DNA of 10,274 bases, from assembly GCA_020432595.1 (NCBI GenBank), contig JAGQGA010000137.1, positions 1-10,274 of the forward strand, read 5' to 3'. Below, in pieces: positions 1-6,560 of the stretch. The DNA is from Anaerolineales bacterium. GTDB lineage: Bacteria > Chloroflexota > Anaerolineae > Promineifilales > Promineifilaceae. The translations under genes were made by a program, and so were the position numbers. Position 1 is the first letter of the stretch. Every line of letters begins with the position of its first letter. Below the pieces are notes generated by a model. The model ran no database searches. It saw only the letters and a program-made list of their open reading frames with translations, and was not told the origin of the DNA.

Positions 1-3000
1 AACAACGGCCGTTTCCACCACCCCCACCGCCTCGCCCTCACCGCCACCAGCAAAACCGACCTCCACACCCAGCTAACCAGCTACTTGGCAAACCCTCAAA
101 CCAATCGCCAATCGCCAATCGCCAATCCCCCCAAAATCGCCTTCCTCTTCACCGGCCAAGGTTCCCAATACCCCAACATGGCCCGCGACCTCTACAACAC
201 CCAGCCCATCTTCCGCGCCACCTTGGATGAATGTGACCGGATTTTACGGCCGTTTTTGCCCACCCCGCTGCTGAAAGTCATTTTTGCTGAGGAAGAAGCT
301 GCAAGCAACAAGTTACAAGTGGCAAGTAAAGAACTTGCTACTTGCCACTTGTTACATGAAACCTGCTATACCCAACCCGCCCTCTTCGCCATCGAATACG
401 CCCTAGCGCGGCTGTGGCAAAGCTGGGGCATCCAACCCGCCGCTCTGCTCGGTCACAGCGTCGGCGAATACGTCGCCGCCTGCCTGGCCGGGGTGTTTAG
501 CCTCGAAGACGGGCTGCGGCTCATCGCCACGCGGGGCAGACTGATGCAAGCGCTGCCCTCCGGCGGGGTGATGACGGCCGTTTTTGCCCCCGAAGCTACC
601 GTTACCCCCCTCGTCGCCCCCTTTGCCGACGAAGCCAGCATTGCCACAATCAACGGCGCGGAAAATATTGTCATTAGCGGCACGGAAACGGCCGTTTCCG
701 CCGTCACCGCCCAACTTGAAGCCCAAGGCATCCGCACCCAGCCGCTCACCGTCTCCCACGCCTTCCACTCGCCGCTGATGGAGCCAATGCTGGCCGAATT
801 TACGGCCGTTGCCAGCCAAATCAGCTATCAACCGCCTACCATTCCGCTCGTCAGCAACCTGACGGGTCGCCTCCACAAAGCCGCACCCGATGCCGCCTAC
901 TGGCGCGATCATCTGCGCCACGCCGTCCGCTTCAGCGACGGCCTCGCCACCCTCGCCGCGCAAGACATCACCGCCACCCTCGAAATCGGCCCCAAAACCA
1001 CCCTCACCAGCCTCGCCCGCCGCGCTCATTCGGAAATGGGACGCGGACAAACGCGGACGAACACGGATGGATATGGTTTGATGGCGGCACCTTTGTTTCT
1101 AGCTTCTTTGTCATCAAGCCAAAACGACTGGCAATCGCTGCTGAACAGTTTGGGGCAGCTTTATGAGGCGGGGGCAGAGGTAGATTGGGCGGCGTTTGAT
1201 GGCGACTACCGGCGGCGCAGGGTCGCCCTGCCCACCTACGCCTTTGACCGGCAGCGGTATTGGCTGGATGTAACGCCAGCCACGCAAACAACAACGGCCG
1301 TTTCCCCCACCAATCACCTGCAAAAACTGCCAACGGCCGTCCCCATCTACCAGATGCAAACAAAATGGGACGCAGATTTACCTGATTTAACTGATTTAAA
1401 AGATCAGGTAAATCAGGATCGTCAGTTAAATCAGCGTCCTATTTCCTCCTTCCTCCACCAGGTCGCTGCCGCGCAGTTTGGGATAGGCAACCATTCCGTG
1501 ACGACAGACGACAGACCACAGACCACCAACCACCATGCTCCGTCGTCCGTCGTCCGTCGTCCGTCGTCCTCCTGGGTAACGCTACAAGCAGTGCTAACCC
1601 CCAACGAGACAGGCGCGGCATACCAACTTTTTGCCCAGATAAGCGGCAGCGAAGAGTGGCTGCTATTAGAAAGCGGGCAGTTAGAGCGGGGTGAAGTTGT
1701 GGTAGAACAATCGCCAACCGATCTCACCCGCGCCGATTTGCTGGCGGCCGACGACCCACAAAGCGCCGTTAGCCGCTTCCTCCACGCCACCACCGCCGCC
1801 ATTCTTGGCCTCGATCCCGCCCGTCTCAACCCCGACCAGCCGTTGGACACGGTGGGCATGGATTCGCTGATGGCGATTGAACTGCGGAACCGGGTCGAAC
1901 AACAGCTTGCCATCACCCTGTCGCTGGTCAGCTTCCTCACCGGCCCCAGCGTCAACGGGCTGGCCGCGCAGTTGGTGGCGCATTTGCGCGAGGGAGGGAG
2001 AGAAACGGCCGTTTCCCCCATCCCCACCCAACCAAACCGCAGCGGCGAACAGCCGCTCACCCAGTCGCAGCAGGCGATGTGGTTTTTGCACCAACTGCTG
2101 CCCAAGGGCGTTGCCTTCAACGTCTTTGGGGCCGTCACCGTGCGCGGCTCGTTCGACGGCGAAGCGTTACGCACCGCGCTGGGGCAGTTGGCCGCCCGCC
2201 ACCCCGCCCTCCGCACCACCTTCCGCTTCAACCGTGAGATGGAACCCATCCAAATCGTCCGCGAGACGATCAACCTCCCCTTTTACCCGCTCGACGGCAG
2301 CGATTGGGACGGCAGCAAGGTGCAGGAATATTTACAGGCGGAGGCAAATCGGCCGTTTGACCTAGAAAAAGGGCCGCTGTTCCGCTTTATCGCCCTGCGC
2401 CGCGCCGCCGACGAACAAATTTTGCTCCTCTCAGTCAACCACCTCATCACCGATTTCTGGTCAATGTCGCTGCTGGTGGCCGAACTGACCCAGCTTTATG
2501 CGGTCGCACGCGGCGATGAAACGGTGCCGCTGCCCGACCTCAGCCACCATTTTGTGGATTATGTCCATTGGCAAAACCAAATGCTGGCTGGCGACGAAGG
2601 GGCGCGGCTCAAGGCGTACTGGCTGGACAAACTGAGCGGCGAACTGCCCCGGCTCGATTTGCCCAGCGACCGCCCCCGCCGCGCCCAGCCCGACTACGGC
2701 GGCCAAACCATCACCCACCGCTTTGACCCGACCCTGCTGCCCGCCCTCAAAAAGGTGGCGCAAGCGCACGGGGTCACGCTCTACACGGCACTGCTGGCCG
2801 GGTTCCAGGCGTTGCTCCATCGGTATTCGGGGCAGGATAAGATTTTGGTTGGCTCGGTGCTGGCCGGCCGTGATCGGCCAGAGCTTGCCAATTTGGTGGG
2901 CTACTTTGTCAACCCCGTGGCGATGGCGGCGCAATTTGCCGCCGCTGACTCTGGTCAGCACACCAACTTTGCCGATCTGCTGGGGCAGGTGCGCCAGACG

Positions 3001-6000
3001 GTGCTGGGGGCGTTTGAACATCAGGCGTACCCCCTGCCCAAACTCGCCGCCGACCTTAGCCAAACGGGACAAATTCGGCTTGACCCCGGCCGGCCGCCCC
3101 TGTTTGACGTGATGTTTATCATGCAGCAGGCGCAGGTGATGGCCGATGCCGGGCTGAGTGCGCTGGCGCTGGGGCTGCCGGGGGCGCAGCTTGCCCTGGG
3201 CGACGCCACGCTGGAAATCCACCACCTGGGCGGCTTGCCAGCCCAGTTTGATTTGACGCTGATGATGGCCGAAACAGGCGATGGGCTGGCGGCTTCGCTC
3301 CACTACGCCACCGCCCTGTTTGACGAGCCAACGATGCGGCGGCTGCTGACCCATTTGGAGATGCTGCTGGCAGCGGCGGTGGCGGAACCACAACGGCCGT
3401 TAATCCACCTCCCCCTGCTCACCCCCGCCGAAGAAACGGTGCTGGCGCGGCTCAACCAAACGGCGATGGATTACCCCCGCGAGCAAACGATTCACGGGCT
3501 GGTTCAGGCACAGGCGGCCAAAACGCCGGAAAAAACGGCCGTTATTTTCGACAACCAAACCCTCACCTACGCCGAACTTGATCAGCGCAGCAGCCAGCTT
3601 GCCCACTACCTGCAAGCACAAGGGGTCACAACCGGCTCACTCATCGCCCTCTGCGTCGAACGGTCAGCGGAGATGATTGTTGGGCTGCTGGGCATCCTCA
3701 AAGCCGGCGGCAGCTACATCCCCCTCGACCCCGCCTTCCCCCCCCAACGCCTCGCCCTCATGCTCGACGATGCCCAGCCGGTATTGGTGCTAACAGAAAC
3801 GGCCGTTTCCGCAACCCTCCAAACAACCATCCCACTACACCCAATAGACACAATACACCAAGACACCAATAACCAATCCCCAATCTCCAATCTCCCCCAC
3901 ACCGCACACCCCACACCCCACACCCCGGCCTACATCATCTACACCTCCGGCTCCACCGGCCGCCCCAAGGGGGTTGCCGTCACCCACCGCAACGTCGTCA
4001 ACTTTTTGACAAGCATGGCGCAGCAGCCGGGGCTAACGGCCGAGGATGTGCTGGTGGCCGTCACCACCCTCTCCTTCGACATCGCCGGGCTGGAGCTATT
4101 CCTGCCGCTGACGGTGGGAGGAACAGTGGTGGTGGCAAGCCGAGAAACGGCCGTTGATGCCACCCAGCTTGCCCACCTGCTGCAGACCAGCCAAGCCACC
4201 GTCATGCAGGCCACCCCTGCTACCTGGCAACTGCTGCTAGAAGCGGGCTGGGAAGGGCAAGACACCCTCAAAATCCTCTGCGGCGGCGAAGCGTTGCCGC
4301 GCCAGTTAGCCGACAAGCTGCTGGTGCGCTGCGCCGAACTGTGGAATATGTACGGCCCCACCGAAACGACCATCTGGTCTACCTGCCGCCAAATCTTTGC
4401 CGACGACCAGCCGATCACGATTGGCAAACCGATTGGCAACACCCAGATGTATGTACTGGACGGCCAGATGCAGCCAGTGCCGCTGGGCGCGGTGGGCGAC
4501 CTCTACATTGGTGGCGACGGGGTGGCAGTGAGCTACCTCAACCGGCCGGAGCTAACGGCGGAACGGTTTGTGGCCGACCCACAGCGCGGGCGGCTGTACA
4601 AAACGGGCGACCTGGCGCGGATTTTACCCAGTGGCGACATCATCTTTCTGGGGCGCAACGACTTCCAGGTGAAGATCCGGGGCTACCGGATTGAGTTGGG
4701 GGACATTGAGGCGGCGTTGGAGCAGGAAACGGCCGTTTCTCAAGCCATCGTCGTTGCCCGCGAAGACAAACCCCAACCTAAGCGGCTAGTGGCCTATTAC
4801 ACCCTGGCCGACGGTCATGCAGAACCAACCGCCAGCGATTTGCGGCAGGCACTGCAAACCACCCTGCCCGACTACATGCTCCCGGCGCAGTTTGTGCGGC
4901 TGGCGCAGTGGCCGCTGACCCCCAACGGCAAAATTGACCGCAAGGCATTGCCCGCCCCCGCCTTTAGCCGCGAAGCACTGGGCAGCTATGTGCCGCCGCG
5001 TGACGAAATCGAAGCGGAACTAGCCGCACTGTGCGCCGCCGTGCTGGGCGTAAAGCAGATCGGCATCCACGACAGCTTTTTTGACCTCGGCGGCAATTCG
5101 CTGCTGGCAACCCAGCTTATCTTTCAGGTTCGCAACCGTTACCAGGTGCAAATCCCGCTGCGGCTCGTTTTTGGGCAGCCGACGGTGGCGGGGTTGGCAA
5201 AAATTGTGCGGCGCGGCGGAGCCGACGTGCTGGCGATTGATGCCGAAGAGGTGAAGGAGATGCTGGCCGATGCTCGGCTTGACCCAACTATCCACGTCAA
5301 CGGGCAGCCCAAGCCAGCCCCCACCCAGCCGCGCCACGTTTTGCTCACGGGGGCTACCGGCTTCCTCGGTGCCTACCTGCTCCACGACCTGCTGGCGCTG
5401 ACCGATGCCACCGTCCACTGCCTGATTCGCGCCAAAAGCGAAGAGGATGCGCTGGCGCGGCTGGCGAAGAATATGGCGTTTTACCAGCAGTGGAACCAAG
5501 CCCACGCCGACCGCATCAAGATCGTGCTGGGTAATCTGGCACTGCCGCAGATGGGGCTAACGGAGGCACAGTTTGGGCAGTTGGCGGAGCAGATGGATGT
5601 CATTTACCACAACGGGGCAATGGTCAACATGGTCTACTCCTATGGCGCACACAAGGAAGCGAACGTGGGCGGCACGGAGGCGATTTTGACGCTGGCGAGC
5701 CAAACGCGGCTCAAGCCCGTCCATTTTGTCTCGACGCTGGCGATCTTTAACCGCGCCGAGGCCAATGGAGAACCGTTCCACGAGGGGCAGCGGTCAACAG
5801 ATTTGCCGGTGCCGATGGGGGGGTACGCGCAGAGTAAGTGGGTGGCGGAGAGGTTGGTGCAAACGGCCGTTGATCGCGGCATTCCCGTCGCCATCTATCG
5901 CCCCGGCGTGATTTCTGGCGACAGCCGCACCGGCTTTGCCAACTCCGACGACATGGTTTCAACGCTGGCGCAGGCGTGCCTGTCGCTGGGCATCGTCCCC

Positions 6001-6426
6001 AACTTGGATGTGATGGTCAACATTACCCCCGTTGATTTTGTCAGCCAAGCCCTTGTCCGCCTATCACTTAAACCAGAATCGCTTGGCAAAATCTTCCATT
6101 TAGCCAATTGGAACCCAATGCCGTATCAGGAACTGCTGGCGTGGATGGAAACCTTGGGATATGGGCTAGAGCGCATTTCATTTGAGGCATGGCGGGATCG
6201 GTTGGTCTCGTTGGCTCCAACGCTGGAAGAAATGGCTGGCTGGGTTCCCGCGCTGCCGCTGATCGAGGAAGCAACAGCTGAACAGGTCTTTATGCCCCTT
6301 TTTGACTATGGCAACACCATCAACGGGCTGGCCGATTCGTCGTTAACTTGCCCCCCCGTGGGGTCGAAACTGTTAAGTACCTACATGCTTTATTATGGGC
6401 AGCAGGTGAATGGGGTGGGAGATTAG
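1..6426 (+). CDS. Hybrid PKS-NRPS megasynthase, 3' part (AT-ACP-C-A-PCP-reductase), 5' end outside window
   Basis: A modular cytoplasmic assembly-line enzyme: it extends a polyketide chain with malonate, condenses it with one amino acid and releases it reductively. The frame is open from base 1; the first codons (PHRLALTATSK... at 22-54) read like the KS-to-AT linker, so the KS and real start lie upstream. A TTG at 85 is only the first possible start codon after the window edge. Visible length is 2141 codons. Order: KS-AT linker, AT (133-1266), a spacer with a possible DH remnant, ACP (1735-1986), C (2047-3369), A (3487-4950), PCP (4996-5208), thioester reductase (5329-6414). There is no KR, ER or full DH between AT and ACP and no methyltransferase. 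The last codons have the usual reductase C-terminus (TYMLYYG), so the end is natural; the TAG stop (6424-6426) falls in a heptad repeat. Several loops are made of tandem repeats (listed separately). Type and domain order are certain; the product is unknown. Confidence 0.95.
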   Translation, partial: NNGRFHHPHRLALTATSKTDLHTQLTSYLANPQTNRQSPIANPPKIAFLFTGQGSQYPNMARDLYNTQPIFRATLDECDRILRPFLPTPLLKVIFAEEEAASNKLQVASKELATCHLLHETCYTQPALFAIEYALARLWQSWGIQPAALLGHSVGEYVAACLAGVFSLEDGLRLIATRGRLMQALPSGGVMTAVFAPEATVTPLVAPFADEASIATINGAENIVISGTETAVSAVTAQLEAQGIRTQPLTVSHAFHSPLMEPMLAEFTAVASQISYQPPTIPLVSNLTGRLHKAAPDAAYWRDHLRHAVRFSDGLATLAAQDITATLEIGPKTTLTSLARRAHSEMGRGQTRTNTDGYGLMAAPLFLASLSSSQNDWQSLLNSLGQLYEAGAEVDWAAFDGDYRRRRVALPTYAFDRQRYWLDVTPATQTTTAVSPTNHLQKLPTAVPIYQMQTKWDADLPDLTDLKDQVNQDRQLNQRPISSFLHQVAAAQFGIGNHSVTTDDRPQTTNHHAPSSVVRRPSSSWVTLQAVLTPNETGAAYQLFAQISGSEEWLLLESGQLERGEVVVEQSPTDLTRADLLAADDPQSAVSRFLHATTAAILGLDPARLNPDQPLDTVGMDSLMAIELRNRVEQQLAITLSLVSFLTGPSVNGLAAQLVAHLREGGRETAVSPIPTQPNRSGEQPLTQSQQAMWFLHQLLPKGVAFNVFGAVTVRGSFDGEALRTALGQLAARHPALRTTFRFNREMEPIQIVRETINLPFYPLDGSDWDGSKVQEYLQAEANRPFDLEKGPLFRFIALRRAADEQILLLSVNHLITDFWSMSLLVAELTQLYAVARGDETVPLPDLSHHFVDYVHWQNQMLAGDEGARLKAYWLDKLSGELPRLDLPSDRPRRAQPDYGGQTITHRFDPTLLPALKKVAQAHGVTLYTALLAGFQALLHRYSGQDKILVGSVLAGRDRPELANLVGYFVNPVAMAAQFAAADSGQHTNFADLLGQVRQTVLGAFEHQAYPLPKLAADLSQTGQIRLDPGRPPLFDVMFIMQQAQVMADAGLSALALGLPGAQLALGDATLEIHHLGGLPAQFDLTLMMAETGDGLAASLHYATALFDEPTMRRLLTHLEMLLAAAVAEPQRPLIHLPLLTPAEETVLARLNQTAMDYPREQTIHGLVQAQAAKTPEKTAVIFDNQTLTYAELDQRSSQLAHYLQAQGVTTGSLIALCVERSAEMIVGLLGILKAGGSYIPLDPAFPPQRLALMLDDAQPVLVLTETAVSATLQTTIPLHPIDTIHQDTNNQSPISNLPHTAHPTPHTPAYIIYTSGSTGRPKGVAVTHRNVVNFLTSMAQQPGLTAEDVLVAVTTLSFDIAGLELFLPLTVGGTVVVASRETAVDATQLAHLLQTSQATVMQATPATWQLLLEAGWEGQDTLKILCGGEALPRQLADKLLVRCAELWNMYGPTETTIWSTCRQIFADDQPITIGKPIGNTQMYVLDGQMQPVPLGAVGDLYIGGDGVAVSYLNRPELTAERFVADPQRGRLYKTGDLARILPSGDIIFLGRNDFQVKIRGYRIELGDIEAALEQETAVSQAIVVAREDKPQPKRLVAYYTLADGHAEPTASDLRQALQTTLPDYMLPAQFVRLAQWPLTPNGKIDRKALPAPAFSREALGSYVPPRDEIEAELAALCAAVLGVKQIGIHDSFFDLGGNSLLATQLIFQVRNRYQVQIPLRLVFGQPTVAGLAKIVRRGGADVLAIDAEEVKEMLADARLDPTIHVNGQPKPAPTQPRHVLLTGATGFLGAYLLHDLLALTDATVHCLIRAKSEEDALARLAKNMAFYQQWNQAHADRIKIVLGNLALPQMGLTEAQFGQLAEQMDVIYHNGAMVNMVYSYGAHKEANVGGTEAILTLASQTRLKPVHFVSTLAIFNRAEANGEPFHEGQRSTDLPVPMGGYAQSKWVAERLVQTAVDRGIPVAIYRPGVISGDSRTGFANSDDMVSTLAQACLSLGIVPNLDVMVNITPVDFVSQALVRLSLKPESLGKIFHLANWNPMPYQELLAWMETLGYGLERISFEAWRDRLVSLAPTLEEMAGWVPALPLIEEATAEQVFMPLFDYGNTINGLADSSLTCPPVGSKLLSTYMLYYGQQVNGVGD
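101..128 (+). repeat. Tandem heptad repeat CCAATCG x4, in frame in the KS-AT linker
   Basis: Four adjoining 7-bp units (CCAATCG three times, then CCAATCC) lie inside the coding sequence just before the AT domain and encode NRQSPIANP-like residues. The same unit family (CCAATCT/CCAATCC) recurs at 3873-3893 and as its complement at 6421-6462. It resembles the short tandemly repeated repetitive (STRR) heptamers known from filamentous cyanobacteria. Confidence 0.8.
301..358 (+). repeat. Degenerate heptads forming a 20-bp inverted repeat within the AT domain
   Basis: Eight adjoining 7-bp units can be read from 301 to 356 (GCAAGCA, ACAAGTT, ACAAGTG, GCAAGTA, AAGAACT, TGCTACT, TGCCACT, TGTTACA). 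The first half is nearly the reverse complement of the second: arms 309-328 and 339-358 pair at 18 of 20 positions, with a perfect 14-bp core (315-328 with 339-352) and a 10-nt loop. It encodes a loop of the AT domain that is longer than usual, so it looks like an insertion tolerated in frame. In mRNA it could form a stable hairpin. Confidence 0.75.
683..700. repeat. Best copy of the dispersed ACGGCCGT palindrome (18-bp perfect palindrome)
   Basis: CGGAAACGGCCGTTTCCG is perfectly self-complementary over 18 bp. The core octamer ACGGCCGT starts at 5, 246, 574, 688, 802, 1294, 1333, 2005, 3393, 3535, 3799, 4147, 4729, 5863, 7071, 8757 and 9828, 17 exact copies by eye. Flanks often extend it as GAAACGGCCGTTTC. 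In the megasynthase 11 of 14 copies are read as Thr-Ala-Val, two as Arg-Pro and one as Gly-Arg. It occurs in at least four of the five genes. Confidence 0.9.
1034..1072 (+). repeat. Dispersed repeat copy 1: AAATGGGACGCGGA..., 10-bp period, in the AT C-terminal part
   Basis: AAATGGGACGCGGA is followed by about 10-bp periodic units (GCGGACAAAC, GCGGACGAAC, ACGGATGGAT). It encodes MGRGQTRTNTDG, residues unlike the usual AT sequence at this place. Related sequence occurs at 1362-1380 (same strand) and at 6561-6600 (opposite strand, between genes), which marks it as a mobile or shared repeat rather than AT-derived coding sequence. Confidence 0.65.
1362..1440 (+). repeat. Dispersed repeat copy 2 plus nested inverted repeat in the AT-ACP spacer
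   Basis: AAAATGGGACGCAGA (1362-1376) leads into CTGATTTAA repeated twice (1382-1399). A perfect 13-bp inverted pair (1382-1394 with 1422-1434) encloses a second pair (1381-1389 with 1409-1417). The outer flanks GGACGC and GCGTCC extend the pairing imperfectly. Translation is the charged low-complexity stretch WDADLPDLTDLKDQ, with no domain resemblance. The segment sits where KS-AT modules often carry DH/KR sequence. Confidence 0.7.
1501..1567 (+). repeat. Two opposed heptad arrays (ACGACAG-type and CCGTCGT x4) in the AT-ACP spacer
   Basis: The first array (1501-1535) runs ACGACAG twice, ACCACAG, ACCACCA twice. The second (1540-1567) is four exact copies of CCGTCGT. The two are roughly complementary, so together they form an imperfect inverted repeat. 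They encode the polar, disordered-looking TTDDRPQTTNHH and SSVVRRPSSS segments. The 7-bp unit shifts the reading phase at each copy, so the array is not driven by a repeating peptide. Confidence 0.78.
1573..1695 (+). other. Possible dehydratase remnant between AT and ACP
   Basis: About 40 residues (WVTLQAVLTPNETG, then YQLFAQISG and EEWLLLESGQLERG) resemble the beta-strand stretch in the first hot-dog half of PKS dehydratases, where the family reads roughly vQvvL..e...fqifS....W.lhasG.l. The part that would hold the catalytic HxxxGxxxxP histidine is missing; repeats occupy the upstream stretch (1362-1567). The second hot-dog half is also absent. If the reading is right, a former DH was deleted and its place filled by repeat DNA. 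It could equally be an ordinary AT-ACP linker with chance similarity. It should not be counted as an active domain. Confidence 0.3.
1735..1986 (+). other. Acyl carrier protein (ACP) domain of the PKS module
   Basis: A four-helix carrier domain that holds the growing polyketide on a phosphopantetheine arm. The attachment motif is GMDSLMAIELRN, with the modified serine at 1864-1866. The helix before it (RFLHATTAAILGLDP) and the following LVSFLTGPSVNGLA segment fit PKS-type ACPs better than NRPS PCPs. It is followed by a short linker that contains one ACGGCCGT palindrome (2005-2012) before the condensation domain starts. Confidence 0.93.
2047..3369 (+). other. Condensation (C) domain, active-site motif NHLITDF
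   Basis: Forms the amide bond between the ACP-bound polyketide and the PCP-bound amino acid. It starts with the C1-like motif LTQSQQAMWFLHQL (from about 2056) and includes RHPALRTTF (C2) and the late motif GYFVNPVAM. The HHxxxDG signature is altered to NHLITDF (2437-2457): the second, catalytic histidine (2440-2442) and the aspartate (2452-2454) remain, while the first histidine is asparagine and the glycine is phenylalanine. Retention of the two key residues suggests activity. Its position directly after an ACP fits a C domain accepting a polyketide donor. No epimerisation domain precedes it. Confidence 0.93.
3487..4950 (+). other. Adenylation (A) domain, glycine-like specificity pocket
   Basis: Activates one amino acid as aminoacyl-AMP and loads it on the PCP. 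Core motifs: LTYAEL (A1), LKAGGSYIPLDP (A2), YTSGSTGRPKG (A3, 3940-3972), NMYGPTETT (A5, from 4345), YKTGDLAR (A7), GRNDFQVKIRGYRIELGDIE (A8), and NGKIDRKA (A10, 4924-4947) with the catalytic lysine at 4930-4932. Reading the ten pocket positions by hand against GrsA gives D-I-L-T-L-G-M-I-W-K. From memory this is nearest to the glycine code D-I-L-Q-L-G-L-I-W-K (8 of 10), so glycine is the best guess, with a small residue such as alanine possible. The A2-A3 loop (about 3838-3925) is built of heptad repeats but has near-normal length. Domain identity is certain; substrate is tentative. Confidence 0.9.
3838..3925 (+). repeat. Heptad arrays CCAATCY x3 and CACACCC x3 in the A-domain A2-A3 loop
   Basis: After a degenerate CA-rich lead there are three CCAATCC/CCAATCT units (3873-3893) and three exact CACACCC units (3905-3925), ending just before the AYIIYTSGSTG motif. 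The encoded loop (TNNQSPISNLPHTAHPTPHT) is low-complexity and proline/histidine-rich. Loop length is close to that of other A domains, so repeat DNA seems to have replaced rather than lengthened it. Confidence 0.75.
4996..5208 (+). other. Peptidyl carrier protein (PCP) domain
   Basis: Carries the aminoacyl and then the acyl-amino-acyl chain as a phosphopantetheine thioester. The motif FFDLGGNSLLATQL places the modified serine at 5098-5100. The preceding YVPPRDEIEAELAALCAAVLG and following VRNRYQVQIPLRLVFGQPTV segments are typical of PCPs behind A domains. A linker of about 40 residues leads into the reductase. Confidence 0.94.
5329..6414 (+). other. Terminal thioester reductase (TD/R) domain
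   Basis: A short-chain-dehydrogenase-like domain that releases the finished chain from the PCP by hydride transfer from NAD(P)H, giving an aldehyde or, after a second round, an alcohol. The Rossmann motif GATGFLG is at 5350-5370. The catalytic residues are the ST pair in HFVSTLAIF (about 5722-5748) and YAQSK (5824-5838). The downstream YRPGVISG and NITPVDFVS motifs are standard for this family. No thioesterase is present, so hydrolysis or macrocyclisation by this protein is not expected. Confidence 0.93.
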
Positions 6427-6462
6427 AGATTGGAGATTCACCTAATCTCCAATCTCCCAATC
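6421..6462 (+). repeat. Heptad inverted repeat overlapping the megasynthase stop codon; possible hairpin
   Basis: GATTAGA, GATTGGA and GATTCAC heptads are followed by AATCTCC twice. Bases 6426-6438 and 6444-6456 are perfect 13-bp reverse complements with a 5-nt loop (CACCT). The TAG stop (6424-6426) lies in the first unit. As RNA it would form a strong stem right behind the stop, but no U-run follows, so it is better called a repeat hairpin than a rho-independent terminator. It belongs to the CCAATCT family found inside the gene. Confidence 0.75.
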
Positions 6463-6485
6463 CCCTGTTCTCTTCGCGCTCTTTT

Positions 6486-6494
6486 GCTACACTT
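6486..6494 (+). promoter_or_regulatory. Candidate extended -10 promoter (TGCTACACT) upstream of the phosphoribosyltransferase
   Basis: TG-C-TACACT has the form of an extended -10 element (TACACT against TATAAT, four of six, plus upstream TG). No convincing -35 is visible at 16-18 bp upstream. The same TGCTACACTT string occurs on the other strand at 9469-9478, upstream of the leftward gene, which is the main support. If used, transcription would start near 6500 and leave a leader of about 120 nt before the ATG at 6620. Confidence 0.35.
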
Positions 6495-6560
6495 ATCCCA
6501 TAAGATGCGAATATGAACACAGTAAACAACCGATGATGGCTAACCGACCATTCTTTCTCT

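Larger units (their letters stand above)
133..1266 (+). other. Acyltransferase (AT) domain, malonyl-CoA type
   Basis: Loads the extender unit onto the ACP. It begins with the AT signature FLFTGQGSQ (about 145-171). The nucleophile motif GHSVG has its serine at 457-459, and a conserved arginine of the TRGRLMQ motif lies near 532. The HAFHSP motif (757-774) carries the active-site histidine at 766-768. HAFH, rather than YASH, is the usual sign of malonyl-CoA choice. The domain ends with the post-AT linker PTYAFDRQRYW (1222-1254). Two loops look altered by repeats. Between VIF and YTQPALF (about 291-372) there are roughly ten extra residues made of degenerate heptads. The stretch after IGPKTTL (about 1033-1072) is a 10-bp-period repeat reading MGRGQTRTNTDG. 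All catalytic residues remain, so activity is expected. Confidence 0.93.

Noticed and set aside
85..87. TTG at 85 as the start of the megasynthase
   Set aside because: The frame is open back to base 1 and the upstream codons read as a KS-AT linker, so the gene continues past the window edge.
1501..1567. CRISPR array
   Set aside because: Units are 7 bp with no spacers; these are tandem heptads in coding sequence.
1431..2273. 280-codon minus-strand open frame across the AT-ACP-C junction
   Set aside because: Antisense shadow with low-complexity translation of the repeat arrays.
2461..3393. 310-codon open frame on the minus strand under the C domain
   Set aside because: It is antisense to a clear condensation domain, is rich in Arg/Gln/His with no motif, and is a by-product of GC-rich codon use.
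6426..6456. Rho-independent terminator after the megasynthase
   Set aside because: The 13-bp stem is strong, but its sequence belongs to the heptad repeat family and no T-run follows.
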